NCBI GenBank assembly: GCA_016290335.1
Contig: JAEETM010000001.1
Coordinates: forward strand, 48,288 to 112,287
DNA from: Treponema sp.
GTDB taxonomy: Bacteria > Spirochaetota > Spirochaetia > Treponematales > Treponemataceae
Reading direction: 5' to 3'
Length of the DNA: 64,000 nucleotides
Part shown: positions 26,269 to 34,863 of the stretch, piece after piece
How the letters are laid out: each line of letters opens with the position of its first letter
Position numbering within the stretch: the stretch's first letter is position 1
Translations under genes and position numbers: made by a program
Notes under the pieces: generated by a model
The model's input: only the letters and a program-made list of their open reading frames with translations
Database searches by the model: none
What the model was told of the DNA's origin: nothing

Positions 26269-27306
26269 TTAGAAACTACCAGCTACGGCAACAGCGCACG
26301 CAACAGTGCATCCTACCATAGGATTGTTACCCATTCCCATGAATCCCATCATTTCTACGTGTGCTGGAACTGAAGAAGATCCTGCGAACTGAGCGTCTGA
26401 GTGCATACGACCAAGAGTATCAGTAAAGCCGTAAGAAGCTGGACCTGCAGCCATGTTATCCGGGTGAAGTGTACGACCTGTACCACCACCAGAAGCTACA
26501 GAGAAGTATTTCTTACCAGCAAGGAGACGCTCCTTCTTGTAAGTACCTGCAACTGGATGCTGGAAACGTGTTGGGTTTGTTGAGTTACCAGTAATAGAAA
26601 CATCAACATCCTCGTGCCACATAATTGCAACACCTTCACGTACATCGTCAGCACCATAGCACTTTACGATAAGGCGTTCAGGATTGCTTCCATAAGGAAT
26701 CTCTTTTACAACTTTAAGAGCCTTGTCTGTTCCTTCACCGTTGAAGTAGTCAAACTCTGTCTGAACATATGTGAAGCCGTTGATTCGGCTGATAATCTGA
26801 GCAGCATCTTTTCCAAGACCGTTCAAAATAACGCGGAGCTTGTTCTTGCGAACCTTGTTAGCGTTAGCAGCGATTTTGATAGCACCTTCAGCAGCAGCGA
26901 ATGATTCGTGTCCTGCGAGGAATGCGAAGCACTGTGTTTCTTCAGAAAGAAGACGTGCACCAAGGTTTCCGTGTCCAAGACCAACCTTGCGGTCATCAGC
27001 TACAGAACCTGGCAAACAGAAAGCCTGAAGTCCTTTACCGATGTTTGCAGCAGCGGCAGAACCAGTCTTATCTCCTGTTTTTTCTGCTTCTTTGATTGCA
27101 ATTGCAGATCCGAGTACGTATGCCCATTTAGCATCTTCGAAACAAATCTGCTGTGTAGACTGACAGATTTCGTATGGATCGAAACCACGAGCCTTACAAA
27201 GGTCACGAGCTTCGTTCAAGCCAGCCTCACCTTCTTTAAATCCGTATTCTTTAAGAGCCTTATTCACCTGAGGAATGCGGCCTGCGTAATCTTCAAATAA
27301 TGCCAT
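26269..27306 (-). CDS. GGGtGRT protein
   Basis: The 345-aa product contains the name-giving motif SGGGTGRTLHPDNMAAGPAS near residues 274-293, followed by conserved MHSDAQFAGSSSVPAHVEMM and a Gly/Met-rich end. NCBI-style annotation calls this family simply GGGtGRT protein; its activity is unknown. Cys residues are spread (for example near 32, 43, 50), without a clear cluster motif. It follows the Fe-S scaffold-like gene by 18 bp, and the two are repeatedly found as a pair in anaerobes (established association from memory). AGGAGGAA precedes the ATG. Confidence 0.9.
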   Translation of the reverse strand: MALFEDYAGRIPQVNKALKEYGFKEGEAGLNEARDLCKARGFDPYEICQSTQQICFEDAKWAYVLGSAIAIKEAEKTGDKTGSAAAANIGKGLQAFCLPGSVADDRKVGLGHGNLGARLLSEETQCFAFLAGHESFAAAEGAIKIAANANKVRKNKLRVILNGLGKDAAQIISRINGFTYVQTEFDYFNGEGTDKALKVVKEIPYGSNPERLIVKCYGADDVREGVAIMWHEDVDVSITGNSTNPTRFQHPVAGTYKKERLLAGKKYFSVASGGGTGRTLHPDNMAAGPASYGFTDTLGRMHSDAQFAGSSSVPAHVEMMGFMGMGNNPMVGCTVACAVAVAGSF

Positions 27307-27324
27307 AGTATCTATTCCTCCTGA

Positions 27325-28026
27325 CTACTCTTTTCTTGGGTCGATAAGTTTTACCATACCCTGATCTGCTGTTACACGACCATAGTGTGTACGTGCACCT
27401 GCAATAGCTTCTTCAGCCGGTTTTCCAGCCTTAAGAGCATCCATCAATTTACCAAAGTTGATACAGTTGTAACCGATAATCTGATTGTCCTTATCGATTG
27501 CACAAGTTTCAACATAACCTTCTGTCATTTCGAGGTAGCGAGGACCTGTCTTGCGTGTAGCAAACATAGTTCCAACCTGTGAGCGGAGGTTCTTTCCAAG
27601 GTCTTCCAAAGAAGCACCAACTTTAAGTCCGTCCTTAGAGTAAGCAGACTGTGAACGTCCGTAAACAATCTGGAGGAAAAGCTCGCGCATAGCTGTGTTG
27701 ATAGCGTCACAAACAAGGTCAGTATTCAAAGCTTCGAGAACTGTTTTTCCAATGAGGATTTCTGAAGCCATAGCAGCTGAGTGAGTCATACCAGAACAAC
27801 CGATAGTCTCAACTAGTGCTTCTTCAATAATTCCTTTTTTGATGTTCAAAGAAAGCTTACAGGCTCCCTGCTGTGGTGCACACCAACCGATACCGTGTGT
27901 GAAACCAGAAACATCTTCAATTTTCTTAACCTTTACCCATTCGCCTTCTTCAGGGATTGGGGCAGGTCCGTGATATGCGCCTTTAGCCAAAGGACACATA
28001 TGCTCCACTTCTGCAGTGTATGTCAT
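27325..28026 (-). CDS. Iron-sulfur cluster assembly scaffold-like protein (NifU/IscU N-terminal type)
   Basis: The 233-aa protein is a long IscU/NifU-N-like protein. It has the candidate cluster Cys in GWCAPQQGACKLSL and ETIGCSGMTHSAAMASEIL, and a later DLVCDAINTAMRE matching the third scaffold Cys position. N-terminal residues 1-40 (MTYTAEVEHMCPLAKGAYHG) and a C-terminal extension with EAIAGARTHYGRV are specific to the subfamily paired with GGGtGRT proteins. AGGAGC precedes the ATG. A palindromic repeat copy lies in its leader. Cluster loading onto a specific client, maybe the neighbour, is an inference. Confidence 0.82.
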   Translation of the reverse strand: MTYTAEVEHMCPLAKGAYHGPAPIPEEGEWVKVKKIEDVSGFTHGIGWCAPQQGACKLSLNIKKGIIEEALVETIGCSGMTHSAAMASEILIGKTVLEALNTDLVCDAINTAMRELFLQIVYGRSQSAYSKDGLKVGASLEDLGKNLRSQVGTMFATRKTGPRYLEMTEGYVETCAIDKDNQIIGYNCINFGKLMDALKAGKPAEEAIAGARTHYGRVTADQGMVKLIDPRKE

Positions 28027-28047
28027 AAAATGCTCCTATATTAATTG

Positions 28048-28077
28048 TGTAATTACCGTACCTGGCACGGCAATCTT
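28048..28077 (+). repeat. Dispersed 30-bp palindromic repeat, copy 3
   Basis: TGTAATTACCGT, core ACCTGGC, ACGGCAATCTT matches the forward copy family at about 21 of 30 positions against the inverted 32767 copy. It lies in the 5' leader of the Fe-S scaffold-like gene. Confidence 0.6.
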
Positions 28078-28149
28078 TAAATCTTCTATAAAATATCATT
28101 TTTTAGGGAGTATTACAATAAGGATTTTTACATGATTTATTCCAGCGTT

Positions 28150-28181
28150 CTGCAGATTTCTCCATCTGCAGATTTCTCCAT
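28150..28181. repeat. Perfect 16-bp tandem duplication in a promoter region
   Basis: CTGCAGATTTCTCCAT occurs twice head to tail (28150-28165, 28166-28181). It directly abuts the -35 box of the phosphatase gene at 28217, so it could be a doubled regulator site. Confidence 0.9.
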
Positions 28182-28210
28182 TTGAAAAAAGTTTAAACTA
28201 ATAGTAAAAT
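28182..28210 (+). promoter_or_regulatory. Promoter of the SpoIIE-type phosphatase gene
   Basis: TTGAAA (28182-28187), 17-bp spacer, TAAAAT (28205-28210). The GTG start is at 28217, six bases after the -10 box, so transcription would begin at or next to the start codon. Confidence 0.7.
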
Positions 28211-28216
28211 ATAAGT

Positions 28217-29587
28217 GTGAAGAACGAGAAATCAGCTTCCAACATCAAGAATAAGTTCTCAAATGGTACATCTTTGCCTTACGAGTTCCGGGTTGAATTA
28301 ACGAACATGAACTTAAAAAGACTGTTTTACCTTGACTGGGTCTTTTTAGTTTCGGCAATACTGCTTTTTGTTCTATACCTTATGGGAGTATTACGTAACG
28401 GTGTAAAATACGAGAATCTTTTCTGCATGGGTTATATCACTACAACAGCTATTTCTCTTATTCTTACTTTTCTTTTCAGAAAACATACAAATCTTCCTAT
28501 TTTTGTAAGAACTATACCGTTAACTCTTTCCTATATTGTTATAATGCTCATGTGCGTTGTAATTTTTTATATAGATTTCCCATTTTTAAATGCACTGCTG
28601 ATTTTCGTATGCCTTACTGTCTTAATACCGATTTTCTTTACCGTACCGCCACTTTTCTATAACTCAGTACTTATATTAACTTACATTGCCGTATTCTTAA
28701 GACTTAAACCGACACAATCTATATCTTTTCTTGTATGTCTTGCAGTTTTTGTAATCATGATTGGTTTCTTTTCAATCTTCAAATGGCGGACAACAAAAAA
28801 CGAGCTTATCTTAAAAGATGAACAGAATCAGCGAACAAAGCTTCTTGAAAAGGAAATAAATCTTGCTGCCTTTGTGCAGAACAGCTTTTACAAGCATATT
28901 GATCTTAAAATTGAAGGCTGGAATATAGAATACTTTTCTGAACCAATGGCTGGAGTTTCGGGTGATATGCACGATATTTACACTAAAGGAAATAACCTTG
29001 AAGGTCTTGGTGTTTTTGATGTATCCGGTCATGGTATTTCTTCCGGTCTTGTAACAATGCTTGTAAAGAACATAATCCAGCAGGAGTTTGAGCTTGGCAA
29101 GGAAGAAAATCTTCAGACTGTAATGAAGAGGATTAACGACAGGATTATTATTGAAAAAGGCGATATTGAAAATTATCTTACCGGTATTCTTACACGCATT
29201 CACGACAATAAGGTTGAGCTCATAAATGCAGGAAATCCTCCGCCAATCATTCATAAGGCAGAAACAAATGAATCATATTTTTATGAAACAAATGAGCTTA
29301 CGAATTATGGTGTAATCGGTATGGCTGATTTCCCTGTGGGATATTCTGTTAACACAATAGAAATGCAGTCTGGAGATTCAATTCTGTTCTATACAGATGG
29401 TATTACCGAAAACTGCAATGATGAAAACACACCTTATGGCAAGAAAAACCTCATGCAGGTGTTCAAAAACAACACTTACAAAACGAGCAAAGACCAGCTT
29501 GCAGACATAGTAAGTGACTATAAAAAATTTAAGGGTGACGCGCGTTCATCCGACGACATCACCCTTGTTATATTAAAAAAGCTTTAA
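28217..29587 (+). CDS. Membrane-bound PP2C-type (SpoIIE/RsbU) serine phosphatase
   Basis: The 456-aa protein has a hydrophobic N-terminal half with six or seven helices (about residues 35-195), a coiled linker (EQNQRTKLLEKEINLAAFVQ) and a SpoIIE-type PP2C domain (about 225-456). Metal-binding signatures are visible: EPMAGVSGDMHDI, GVFDVSGHGISSGL, NAGNPPP, LFYTDGITE and DDITLVILK. Such enzymes dephosphorylate anti-sigma-factor antagonists; no antagonist or anti-sigma gene is adjacent. The GTG start is chosen because the reading frame opens there next to a good promoter; an ATG at about 28310 is the alternative. Its stop abuts the argG stop on the other strand. Confidence 0.87.
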   Translation: MKNEKSASNIKNKFSNGTSLPYEFRVELTNMNLKRLFYLDWVFLVSAILLFVLYLMGVLRNGVKYENLFCMGYITTTAISLILTFLFRKHTNLPIFVRTIPLTLSYIVIMLMCVVIFYIDFPFLNALLIFVCLTVLIPIFFTVPPLFYNSVLILTYIAVFLRLKPTQSISFLVCLAVFVIMIGFFSIFKWRTTKNELILKDEQNQRTKLLEKEINLAAFVQNSFYKHIDLKIEGWNIEYFSEPMAGVSGDMHDIYTKGNNLEGLGVFDVSGHGISSGLVTMLVKNIIQQEFELGKEENLQTVMKRINDRIIIEKGDIENYLTGILTRIHDNKVELINAGNPPPIIHKAETNESYFYETNELTNYGVIGMADFPVGYSVNTIEMQSGDSILFYTDGITENCNDENTPYGKKNLMQVFKNNTYKTSKDQLADIVSDYKKFKGDARSSDDITLVILKKL

Positions 29588-30853
29588 TTACTCAGTTGGT
29601 CTTTTCTTAAAGCTCTTGCTTTCGGCAATTGCCTGACCTTCTCCTACACTCTGCTCCATCATAGCGCGAACCTTCAATGGAAGTCCGAACAATGTAATAA
29701 AGCCCTGAGCATCTTTGTGGTCATAAAGTTCACCAGTTGTGAAAGAAGCAATTGATTCGTTGTACAGGCTGTACTTAGAACCGCTTCCAGCACCACGGAT
29801 TGCACCCTTAATCAGTTTTACCTTAGCCCAACCGGTAACAGTTTCTTCTGTCTTGTCAACAAAAGCCATACAGGCATCCATAAGAGTTGTAAACCATTTT
29901 CCGTCGTAGATGAGCTCACCCATTCTTACAGCAAGCTGCTGTTTGTAGTGATAAGTATCGCGGTCAAGACAAATATGATCCATCATTCTGTGCGCAAAAT
30001 AAAGGATAGCTCCACCCGGTGTTTCGTAAACGCCACGGCTCTTCATACCAACGCAGCGGTTTTCACAGATATCTACAAGGCCAACACCGTTTCTTCCACC
30101 GATTTTGTTAAGCTCGTTCAAAAGATCAACAGCATTCATCTTTTTGCCGTTCAAACCAACAGGAATACCCTTTTCAAAGTCGATTGTAACATATTCGCCC
30201 TCATCTGGAGCTTCTTCAGGTACAACTGTATTTTTGAGCATGTGCTTGTAGTTAGGTTCATTTTCAGTCTTTTCAAGCTCAAGACCTTCGTGGCTCAAGT
30301 GCCAGATGTTTTCGTCGCGGCTGTATGACTGGTCCTTCTTCATAGGAACTTCCAGTCCACGGTCTTCAAGGAACTTGATTTCTGCTTCACGGCTGTCCAT
30401 ATTCCATTTAGCATCACGCCATGCAGCAATAACTTTAATATCAGGAGCAAAAGCTTTAATTGCAAGTTCAAAACGAACCTGGTCATTTCCTTTTCCTGTA
30501 GCCCCGTGACAGATTGCAACAGCCTTTTCCTGACGTGCATATTCAACAAGGATTTTTCCAATAAGTGGACGTGCAGTTGATGTACCAAGAAGATATTCAT
30601 CTTCGTAAACTGCATTTGCCTTTAATGCAGGCCAGATATATTCTGTGATATATTCTTCACGGGCATCTACAACATAACATGCACTTGCACCAGTTTTCAA
30701 AGCACGTGATTTAATTGCTTCCCAATCATCGCCCTGTCCTACATCAATGCAGACAGCGATTACGTCATAATTGTAATTCTCTTTGAGCCATGGAATGATA
30801 ACGGTTGTATCAAGTCCGCCGGAATAAGCTAAAACTACTTTATCTTTTGCCAT
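29588..30853 (-). CDS. argG: Argininosuccinate synthase
   Basis: ArgG joins citrulline and aspartate with ATP to make argininosuccinate in arginine synthesis. The 421-aa protein starts MAKDKVVLAYSGGLDTTVII with the PP-loop SGGLDT, then has GQGDDWEAIKSRA, TSTARPLIGK, CHGATGKGNDQVRFE and the RENRCVGMKSRGVYETPGG-like region (ENRCVGMKSRGVYETPGG). The start at 30853 is fixed by AGGAGGATTCTT. An upstream in-frame extension to 30904 overlaps the promoter and is rejected. No argH or other arginine gene is next to it. The end abuts the phosphatase gene with no spacer. Confidence 0.96.
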   Translation of the reverse strand: MAKDKVVLAYSGGLDTTVIIPWLKENYNYDVIAVCIDVGQGDDWEAIKSRALKTGASACYVVDAREEYITEYIWPALKANAVYEDEYLLGTSTARPLIGKILVEYARQEKAVAICHGATGKGNDQVRFELAIKAFAPDIKVIAAWRDAKWNMDSREAEIKFLEDRGLEVPMKKDQSYSRDENIWHLSHEGLELEKTENEPNYKHMLKNTVVPEEAPDEGEYVTIDFEKGIPVGLNGKKMNAVDLLNELNKIGGRNGVGLVDICENRCVGMKSRGVYETPGGAILYFAHRMMDHICLDRDTYHYKQQLAVRMGELIYDGKWFTTLMDACMAFVDKTEETVTGWAKVKLIKGAIRGAGSGSKYSLYNESIASFTTGELYDHKDAQGFITLFGLPLKVRAMMEQSVGEGQAIAESKSFKKRPTE

Positions 30854-30895
30854 AAGAATCCTCCTGAACGGCAATAATTGCATAAATATACAGAA

Positions 30896-30924
30896 AATAT
30901 ACAATTATTTGTAAAAATATGCAA
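30896..30924 (-). promoter_or_regulatory. argG promoter
   Basis: TTGCAT (30924-30919), 17-bp spacer, TATATT (30901-30896) on the minus strand, with a leader of about 35 nt and a strong Shine-Dalgarno. The region is rich in TGCAWW...ATACA half-sites that loosely recall ArgR boxes, but I would not assign an operator. Confidence 0.7.
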
Positions 30925-30953
30925 TATAGAATGAGGAAGAAACTTATTATTCA

Positions 30954-31910
30954 CTATTTTTCATCATCAGATTTTTTTGCAGCATGTTTCTTTCGGAAGG
31001 CCATAACGCCCATAGGGTAGAAAATCATAGTGGTGATACCGAGGATGAAATATTTCAGGAGGTGGGAAAAATGAGTGCCCAGAGGAGCAAATACAAAGCC
31101 AAGGCCTACTTTTTCGGCAAAAACGATGATACCGCCAATAAGGAAGCATATGATTTTGTTTTTCCAGGCTCCGGCAGCTTCGTAGTGAATGAAACGGCGG
31201 TCTGCAAGCCAGCCAAGAAGAGCTGCACATGAAAGACCTGTGGCGGTATAGCAGTCGGTAAGCATATCGTAAGGATCAACAAGAAGAGTTCCGTCTTCAA
31301 GATAATCTAATGGATAAGGCTTAAACTGAAGATAAAGTAAACCTGCAATGGCAAGAACAATACCAATAATAACAAGCAGAATATCTTTATCCTGATGAGA
31401 AGCAAACCAGTAGCTTAAAACTTCAAATATACAGATAAAGAATGCACCTTCAAGAATTGCTACAAGAACATCCTGTATGGTATGAACGCCAAGCCAGTTT
31501 CTTGAAAAGGCTGTAAGGAAAATGAGTGTAAACATAAGGATTACAACCCACTTTTTCTTTTTCTGAAAAACTGCAACGCTGCCGAAGAATGATGCGGCAG
31601 AAACAGTATGTCCGCTTGGGAACGAATAACCTGTTGCACTTGGTTTTGCAGCTGCATAAGGAGTAAGTTCAGGATAACGAATCCATGGTCTGTAAACACA
31701 GGCTGTATTTTTTATAAGTTGATTTGAAAAAAAAGTCGTTGAATAACAGAGGAACATTTTTGTACCGGCAGTTTTACTTACACACCAGTAAATAAATGCA
31801 GGAAGCATAAAGCCCAGATTTTGAACCATATCTGAAACAAGCATAAAAAAACGGTTTATAAAATCGGGGCAAGATTCCCTTATAGTTTGAAGCATATATA
31901 AGTAATTCAT
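30954..31910 (-). CDS. PAP2-superfamily membrane phosphatase
   Basis: The 318-aa membrane protein carries the three-part acid-phosphatase signature: KNTACVYRPWIRYP (KX6RP type), SFPSGHTVSAASFFGS (PSGH) and SRNWLGVHTIQDVLVA (SRX5HX3D). Hydrophobic helices surround and follow these. It probably dephosphorylates a lipid pyrophosphate or phosphatidate outside the inner membrane. I choose the start MNYLYMLQTIRES at 31910, because a perfect extended -10 (TGATATAAT, ending 31918) leaves seven bases before this ATG and overlaps the earlier in-frame ATG at 31919. No Shine-Dalgarno is present. Confidence 0.88.
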   Translation of the reverse strand: MNYLYMLQTIRESCPDFINRFFMLVSDMVQNLGFMLPAFIYWCVSKTAGTKMFLCYSTTFFSNQLIKNTACVYRPWIRYPELTPYAAAKPSATGYSFPSGHTVSAASFFGSVAVFQKKKKWVVILMFTLIFLTAFSRNWLGVHTIQDVLVAILEGAFFICIFEVLSYWFASHQDKDILLVIIGIVLAIAGLLYLQFKPYPLDYLEDGTLLVDPYDMLTDCYTATGLSCAALLGWLADRRFIHYEAAGAWKNKIICFLIGGIIVFAEKVGLGFVFAPLGTHFSHLLKYFILGITTMIFYPMGVMAFRKKHAAKKSDDEK

Positions 31911-31917
31911 AACATTC

Positions 31918-31926
31918 ATTATATCA
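31918..31926 (-). promoter_or_regulatory. Extended -10 element upstream of the PAP2 gene
   Basis: TGATATAAT reads from 31926 to 31918 on the minus strand. Seven bases separate it from ATG 31910, which suggests a leaderless transcript. Confidence 0.55.
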
Positions 31927-32018
31927 TATAACCACAGTAAATTAAAGTTGAAAAAAAAAACAGTTTGTTTTAAAATAATTATGATGAGAGTGTAAAAATC
32001 CATTATGGCGGAAGAATT

Positions 32019-32765
32019 ATGATTATATTCTTAAAGATTCTTGGTAATATTTTTCTTGGACTGCTCTGTCTTGAGCTGTTTTACATTTTATTCATAATCC
32101 TGAGCAGCTTAATTGTAAATACCGGCAAAATCTACAGCAAAAACAGCCGTTTTTTCAGGGGACTGCTTAATTCTGCCACCTGGGAGCTTTTATTTTTCGG
32201 ACGTGTAAAGGTGCACATCACCGGTGCAGAAAAGCTTCCTAAGGATTCCCGCTTCCTCATCATCAGTAACCACCGTTCAAAGTTTGACCCTATGACAACC
32301 TGGTACGTTTTCCGGAAATACAATATTGCCTACATTTCAAAGCCGGAAAACTTTAAGGTACCTTTCTTTGGAAGAATTATACGTCCCTGCTGCTTCCTGC
32401 CGATTATCCGCGGAAATCCAAGACTTGCACTTCCTACAATAGAAAAAGCAATTGACCTTCTTAAGGCTGATGAAGTTTCAATCGGGATTTATCCTGAAGG
32501 AACAAGAAGCCAGACTCTTGAAATGCTTCCTTTCCACAACGGTGTTTTCAAGATTGCTCAGCGTGCAGAAGTTCCGGTTGTAATCTGCTCTATACAGGGA
32601 ACAGAAAAAATCCACAAAAACTTCCCGCTTCACAAAACACACGTTTATATAGATGTTCTTGATGTAATTCCGGTAGATAAGATTCTTGCGCAGAAAACCT
32701 TTGAAATTGCTGATTATTCTAAGGCTGTTATTGAGAAAAAATTACTGGAATCTAAAGCTGGATGA
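32019..32765 (+). CDS. plsC: 1-acyl-sn-glycerol-3-phosphate acyltransferase
   Basis: The 248-aa protein has an N-terminal membrane helix (about 2-30) and the acyltransferase motifs: block I ISNHRSKFDPMTT (HX4D in NHRSKFD), FKVPFFGRIIRP, block III YPEGTRSQTLEM and a later VPVVICSI. It makes phosphatidic acid at the inner membrane. GCGGAAG lies six bases before the ATG. It diverges from the PAP2 gene, and both concern phospholipid intermediates. A palindromic repeat copy separates its end from the convergent nadE. Confidence 0.93.
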   Translation: MIIFLKILGNIFLGLLCLELFYILFIILSSLIVNTGKIYSKNSRFFRGLLNSATWELLFFGRVKVHITGAEKLPKDSRFLIISNHRSKFDPMTTWYVFRKYNIAYISKPENFKVPFFGRIIRPCCFLPIIRGNPRLALPTIEKAIDLLKADEVSIGIYPEGTRSQTLEMLPFHNGVFKIAQRAEVPVVICSIQGTEKIHKNFPLHKTHVYIDVLDVIPVDKILAQKTFEIADYSKAVIEKKLLESKAG

Positions 32766-32766
32766 T

Positions 32767-32796
32767 AAGATTGTCGGATCAAGTCCGACAATGACA
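32767..32796 (-). repeat. Dispersed 30-bp palindromic repeat, copy 4
   Basis: AAGATTGTCGGA, loop TCAAG, TCCGACAATGACA. The TTGTCGGA/TCCGACAA arms (32771-32778, 32784-32791) pair perfectly. It lies between the convergent plsC and nadE stops and is the best-preserved copy here. Confidence 0.85.
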
Positions 32797-32802
32797 GTCT
32801 AT

Positions 32803-33564
32803 CTAAAAATCTTCAGGATTTTTATTCTCTGGGATATAGCATGGAAGATTCAAAAGCTTTCTCTTCCAGGAATAGCCCTTTAATCGGCTGCTGATATAAG
32901 AAACTCTTTCTGCTGTCATACCGTCTGTTTTTCCAGTGGCAACTTTTTCAAGCTCGCTGTAAGTAAAGCCAAGCTTTTCTTCATCAGTCATTCCGCACAT
33001 ACCATCTGACGGAGCTTTTTTTACAAGTTCTGTAGGCAATCCTAAATCAAGTCCAAGCTGTACAACTTCGCTTACAAAAAGATAAGCTAATGGTGCAAAA
33101 TCCCCTGCTCCGTCTCCCCACAATGTATAAAAGCCTGCAAGTCTTTCGCTCAGGTTTCCGTTACAGGATATCCGCGCATTACCAAGCATTGCGGCAACAC
33201 CATACAAGGTAGACATTCTTAAACGGCTCGGTGTATTTGTAGCAAACTGATCTGTAAGCTCCGGCTTATTCAGGGCTGATGAAATTGCACCCGAAAGTCC
33301 CCTGTATGCATCATTTATATTTACAACGTAATTTTCAATGCCAAGAAAGCTGCACAAACGTTTTGAATCATCAATATCTTTTTGAACACCGTTCGGCATC
33401 ATTACACCGACTACACGCTCTTTGCCCAGAGCCGCACAGCACAATGCAGAAACAACACTCGAATCCTTTCCGCCGGAAACACCAATAACAGCCTTCGTAT
33501 TAGCATCACCATTTTTTTCAAAATATTCTTTTATAAAGGCAATTGCACCGTCTTTTATGTTCAT
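32803..33564 (-). CDS. nadE: NAD synthetase, ammonia-dependent type
   Basis: The 253-aa protein is the short NadE that amidates nicotinate adenine dinucleotide with ammonia; no glutaminase domain is present. The PP-loop is GVSGGKDSSVVSA (residues 28-40). NLSERLAGFYTLWGDGAGDFAPLA shows the deamido-NAD site, and ELVKKAPSDGMCGMTDEEKLG is typical. AGGAAG lies seven bases before the ATG. It follows pncB by 9 bp, so the two act together in salvage of nicotinate to NAD (nadD is not in this window). Confidence 0.95.
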   Translation of the reverse strand: MNIKDGAIAFIKEYFEKNGDANTKAVIGVSGGKDSSVVSALCCAALGKERVVGVMMPNGVQKDIDDSKRLCSFLGIENYVVNINDAYRGLSGAISSALNKPELTDQFATNTPSRLRMSTLYGVAAMLGNARISCNGNLSERLAGFYTLWGDGAGDFAPLAYLFVSEVVQLGLDLGLPTELVKKAPSDGMCGMTDEEKLGFTYSELEKVATGKTDGMTAERVSYISSRLKGYSWKRKLLNLPCYIPENKNPEDF

Positions 33565-33573
33565 ATTTACTTC

Positions 33574-34815
33574 CTATTTATGATGTGTGTGTGCCAAGCG
33601 CCATTCAATTGATTTTTTCAGATACTCTACGTATTCATCATCTTCGCACATTGTCTTACCGCCAGCATTAGAAAGCTTTGCAACCGGCCGGTTATTACAT
33701 TCAGTAACCTTCATGACAATATTCAGCGATGGTACATCTGTATCGTTTGCAATGTAAGTTCCAATTCCAAAGGCAACCTTTGATTTATCCTTAAAGTAGC
33801 TGTAAAGCGCAGAAGCTCGCTCAAAATCAAGGCTGTCGCTGAAAAGCAGAGTCTTACTCTTTGGATTTACGCGCTCATCATGATATTTATCATAATACTT
33901 CTGGAAGTGAGCAACCCATTCATCACCCCACTTATACGGATCACCAGAATCGTGGCGAACACCGGCAAAGCAGATTGAATAAGTGTAGCCCATATCAAGA
34001 TGTGCAGTTTCATCACCGATTGTATCTGTAAGATAAGTTCCGTTCAAAACACCGTATTCTTTTGTCCAGGCATCCATTGCAAGCTTATTAGAGTAAGCTG
34101 GATTATACATAGGATTTCCCTGACCAACGCACATAATAAACTCGTGAGCCATTGTTCCAACTGCAAGAACCTTGTATTTTTTTGCAAGATAAACGTTCGA
34201 AGTTCCAACGCACTTAGAATCTTTGTAGTTCATGTTGTTTTCGGTCAGGACTTTTACAGCAAGCTCCTGAGCTTCCGCACTAAGACGACGGCGCAAACCA
34301 AACTCAGAAAAAGGTCCAAGATTATATTTTCCTGTAACAAGCCAGTTTTTCTTTTCTTCAAGACGGCGCTTGTACTGTTCAAAAAGCTCATCGTAATTGT
34401 ACTGCATACGGAAATAAACTTCGTTTACAATTGCAAGAACAGGAATCTCGTACATGGAAGTATTAAGCCAGGTACCAATTGCATTTATTGAGATTCCGCA
34501 TGGAGCATCCTCAGAGATTTCAAAATCTCCAAAACGAGGCTTCCAGATTTGAAGATGGTCTATATAATCCTCGTGAAGCCATTCAATTGTCTGTAAATAA
34601 GCAAGCTCTTCTTCGGTAAACCTGAGCGAACAATAATTGTGAATCTGCTCCTTTATTTCCTCTACCATTTCGTGTGTAAACTTTACGCCTTCGTTTCTGC
34701 ACTTAAAGGTCCATCTTGTTTTATATGACGGAAACTGGTGATAAATTGCCTGTCCCATAGAAAACTTGTAAAGGTCTGTTTCGAGCAGACTTGTAATAAT
34801 TGGCTTTAGCTTCAT
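33574..34815 (-). CDS. pncB: Nicotinate phosphoribosyltransferase
   Basis: The 413-aa enzyme converts nicotinate and PRPP to nicotinate mononucleotide. Seen motifs are TSLLETDLYKFSMGQAIYHQFP at the start (given here in pieces TDLYKFSMGQA and HQFP), GLRRRLSAEAQ, GTSNVYLAKKY, VGTMAHEFIM (with the regulatory-type His), GVRHDSGDPYKWGDE and LLFSDSLDFERA. The length suits the PncB class. A GGAG precedes the ATG. It is upstream of nadE in a two-gene NAD-salvage operon. Confidence 0.95.
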   Translation of the reverse strand: MKLKPIITSLLETDLYKFSMGQAIYHQFPSYKTRWTFKCRNEGVKFTHEMVEEIKEQIHNYCSLRFTEEELAYLQTIEWLHEDYIDHLQIWKPRFGDFEISEDAPCGISINAIGTWLNTSMYEIPVLAIVNEVYFRMQYNYDELFEQYKRRLEEKKNWLVTGKYNLGPFSEFGLRRRLSAEAQELAVKVLTENNMNYKDSKCVGTSNVYLAKKYKVLAVGTMAHEFIMCVGQGNPMYNPAYSNKLAMDAWTKEYGVLNGTYLTDTIGDETAHLDMGYTYSICFAGVRHDSGDPYKWGDEWVAHFQKYYDKYHDERVNPKSKTLLFSDSLDFERASALYSYFKDKSKVAFGIGTYIANDTDVPSLNIVMKVTECNNRPVAKLSNAGGKTMCEDDEYVEYLKKSIEWRLAHTHHK

Positions 34816-34863
34816 ATTAAGATCTCCATATTAGAGTATTTTGAATACTATAGCACATTATCA

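Noticed and set aside
30854..30953. ArgR operator upstream of argG
   Set aside because: Half-sites only loosely match the known ARG box, and AT-rich sequence gives many such matches. The promoter alone is supported.
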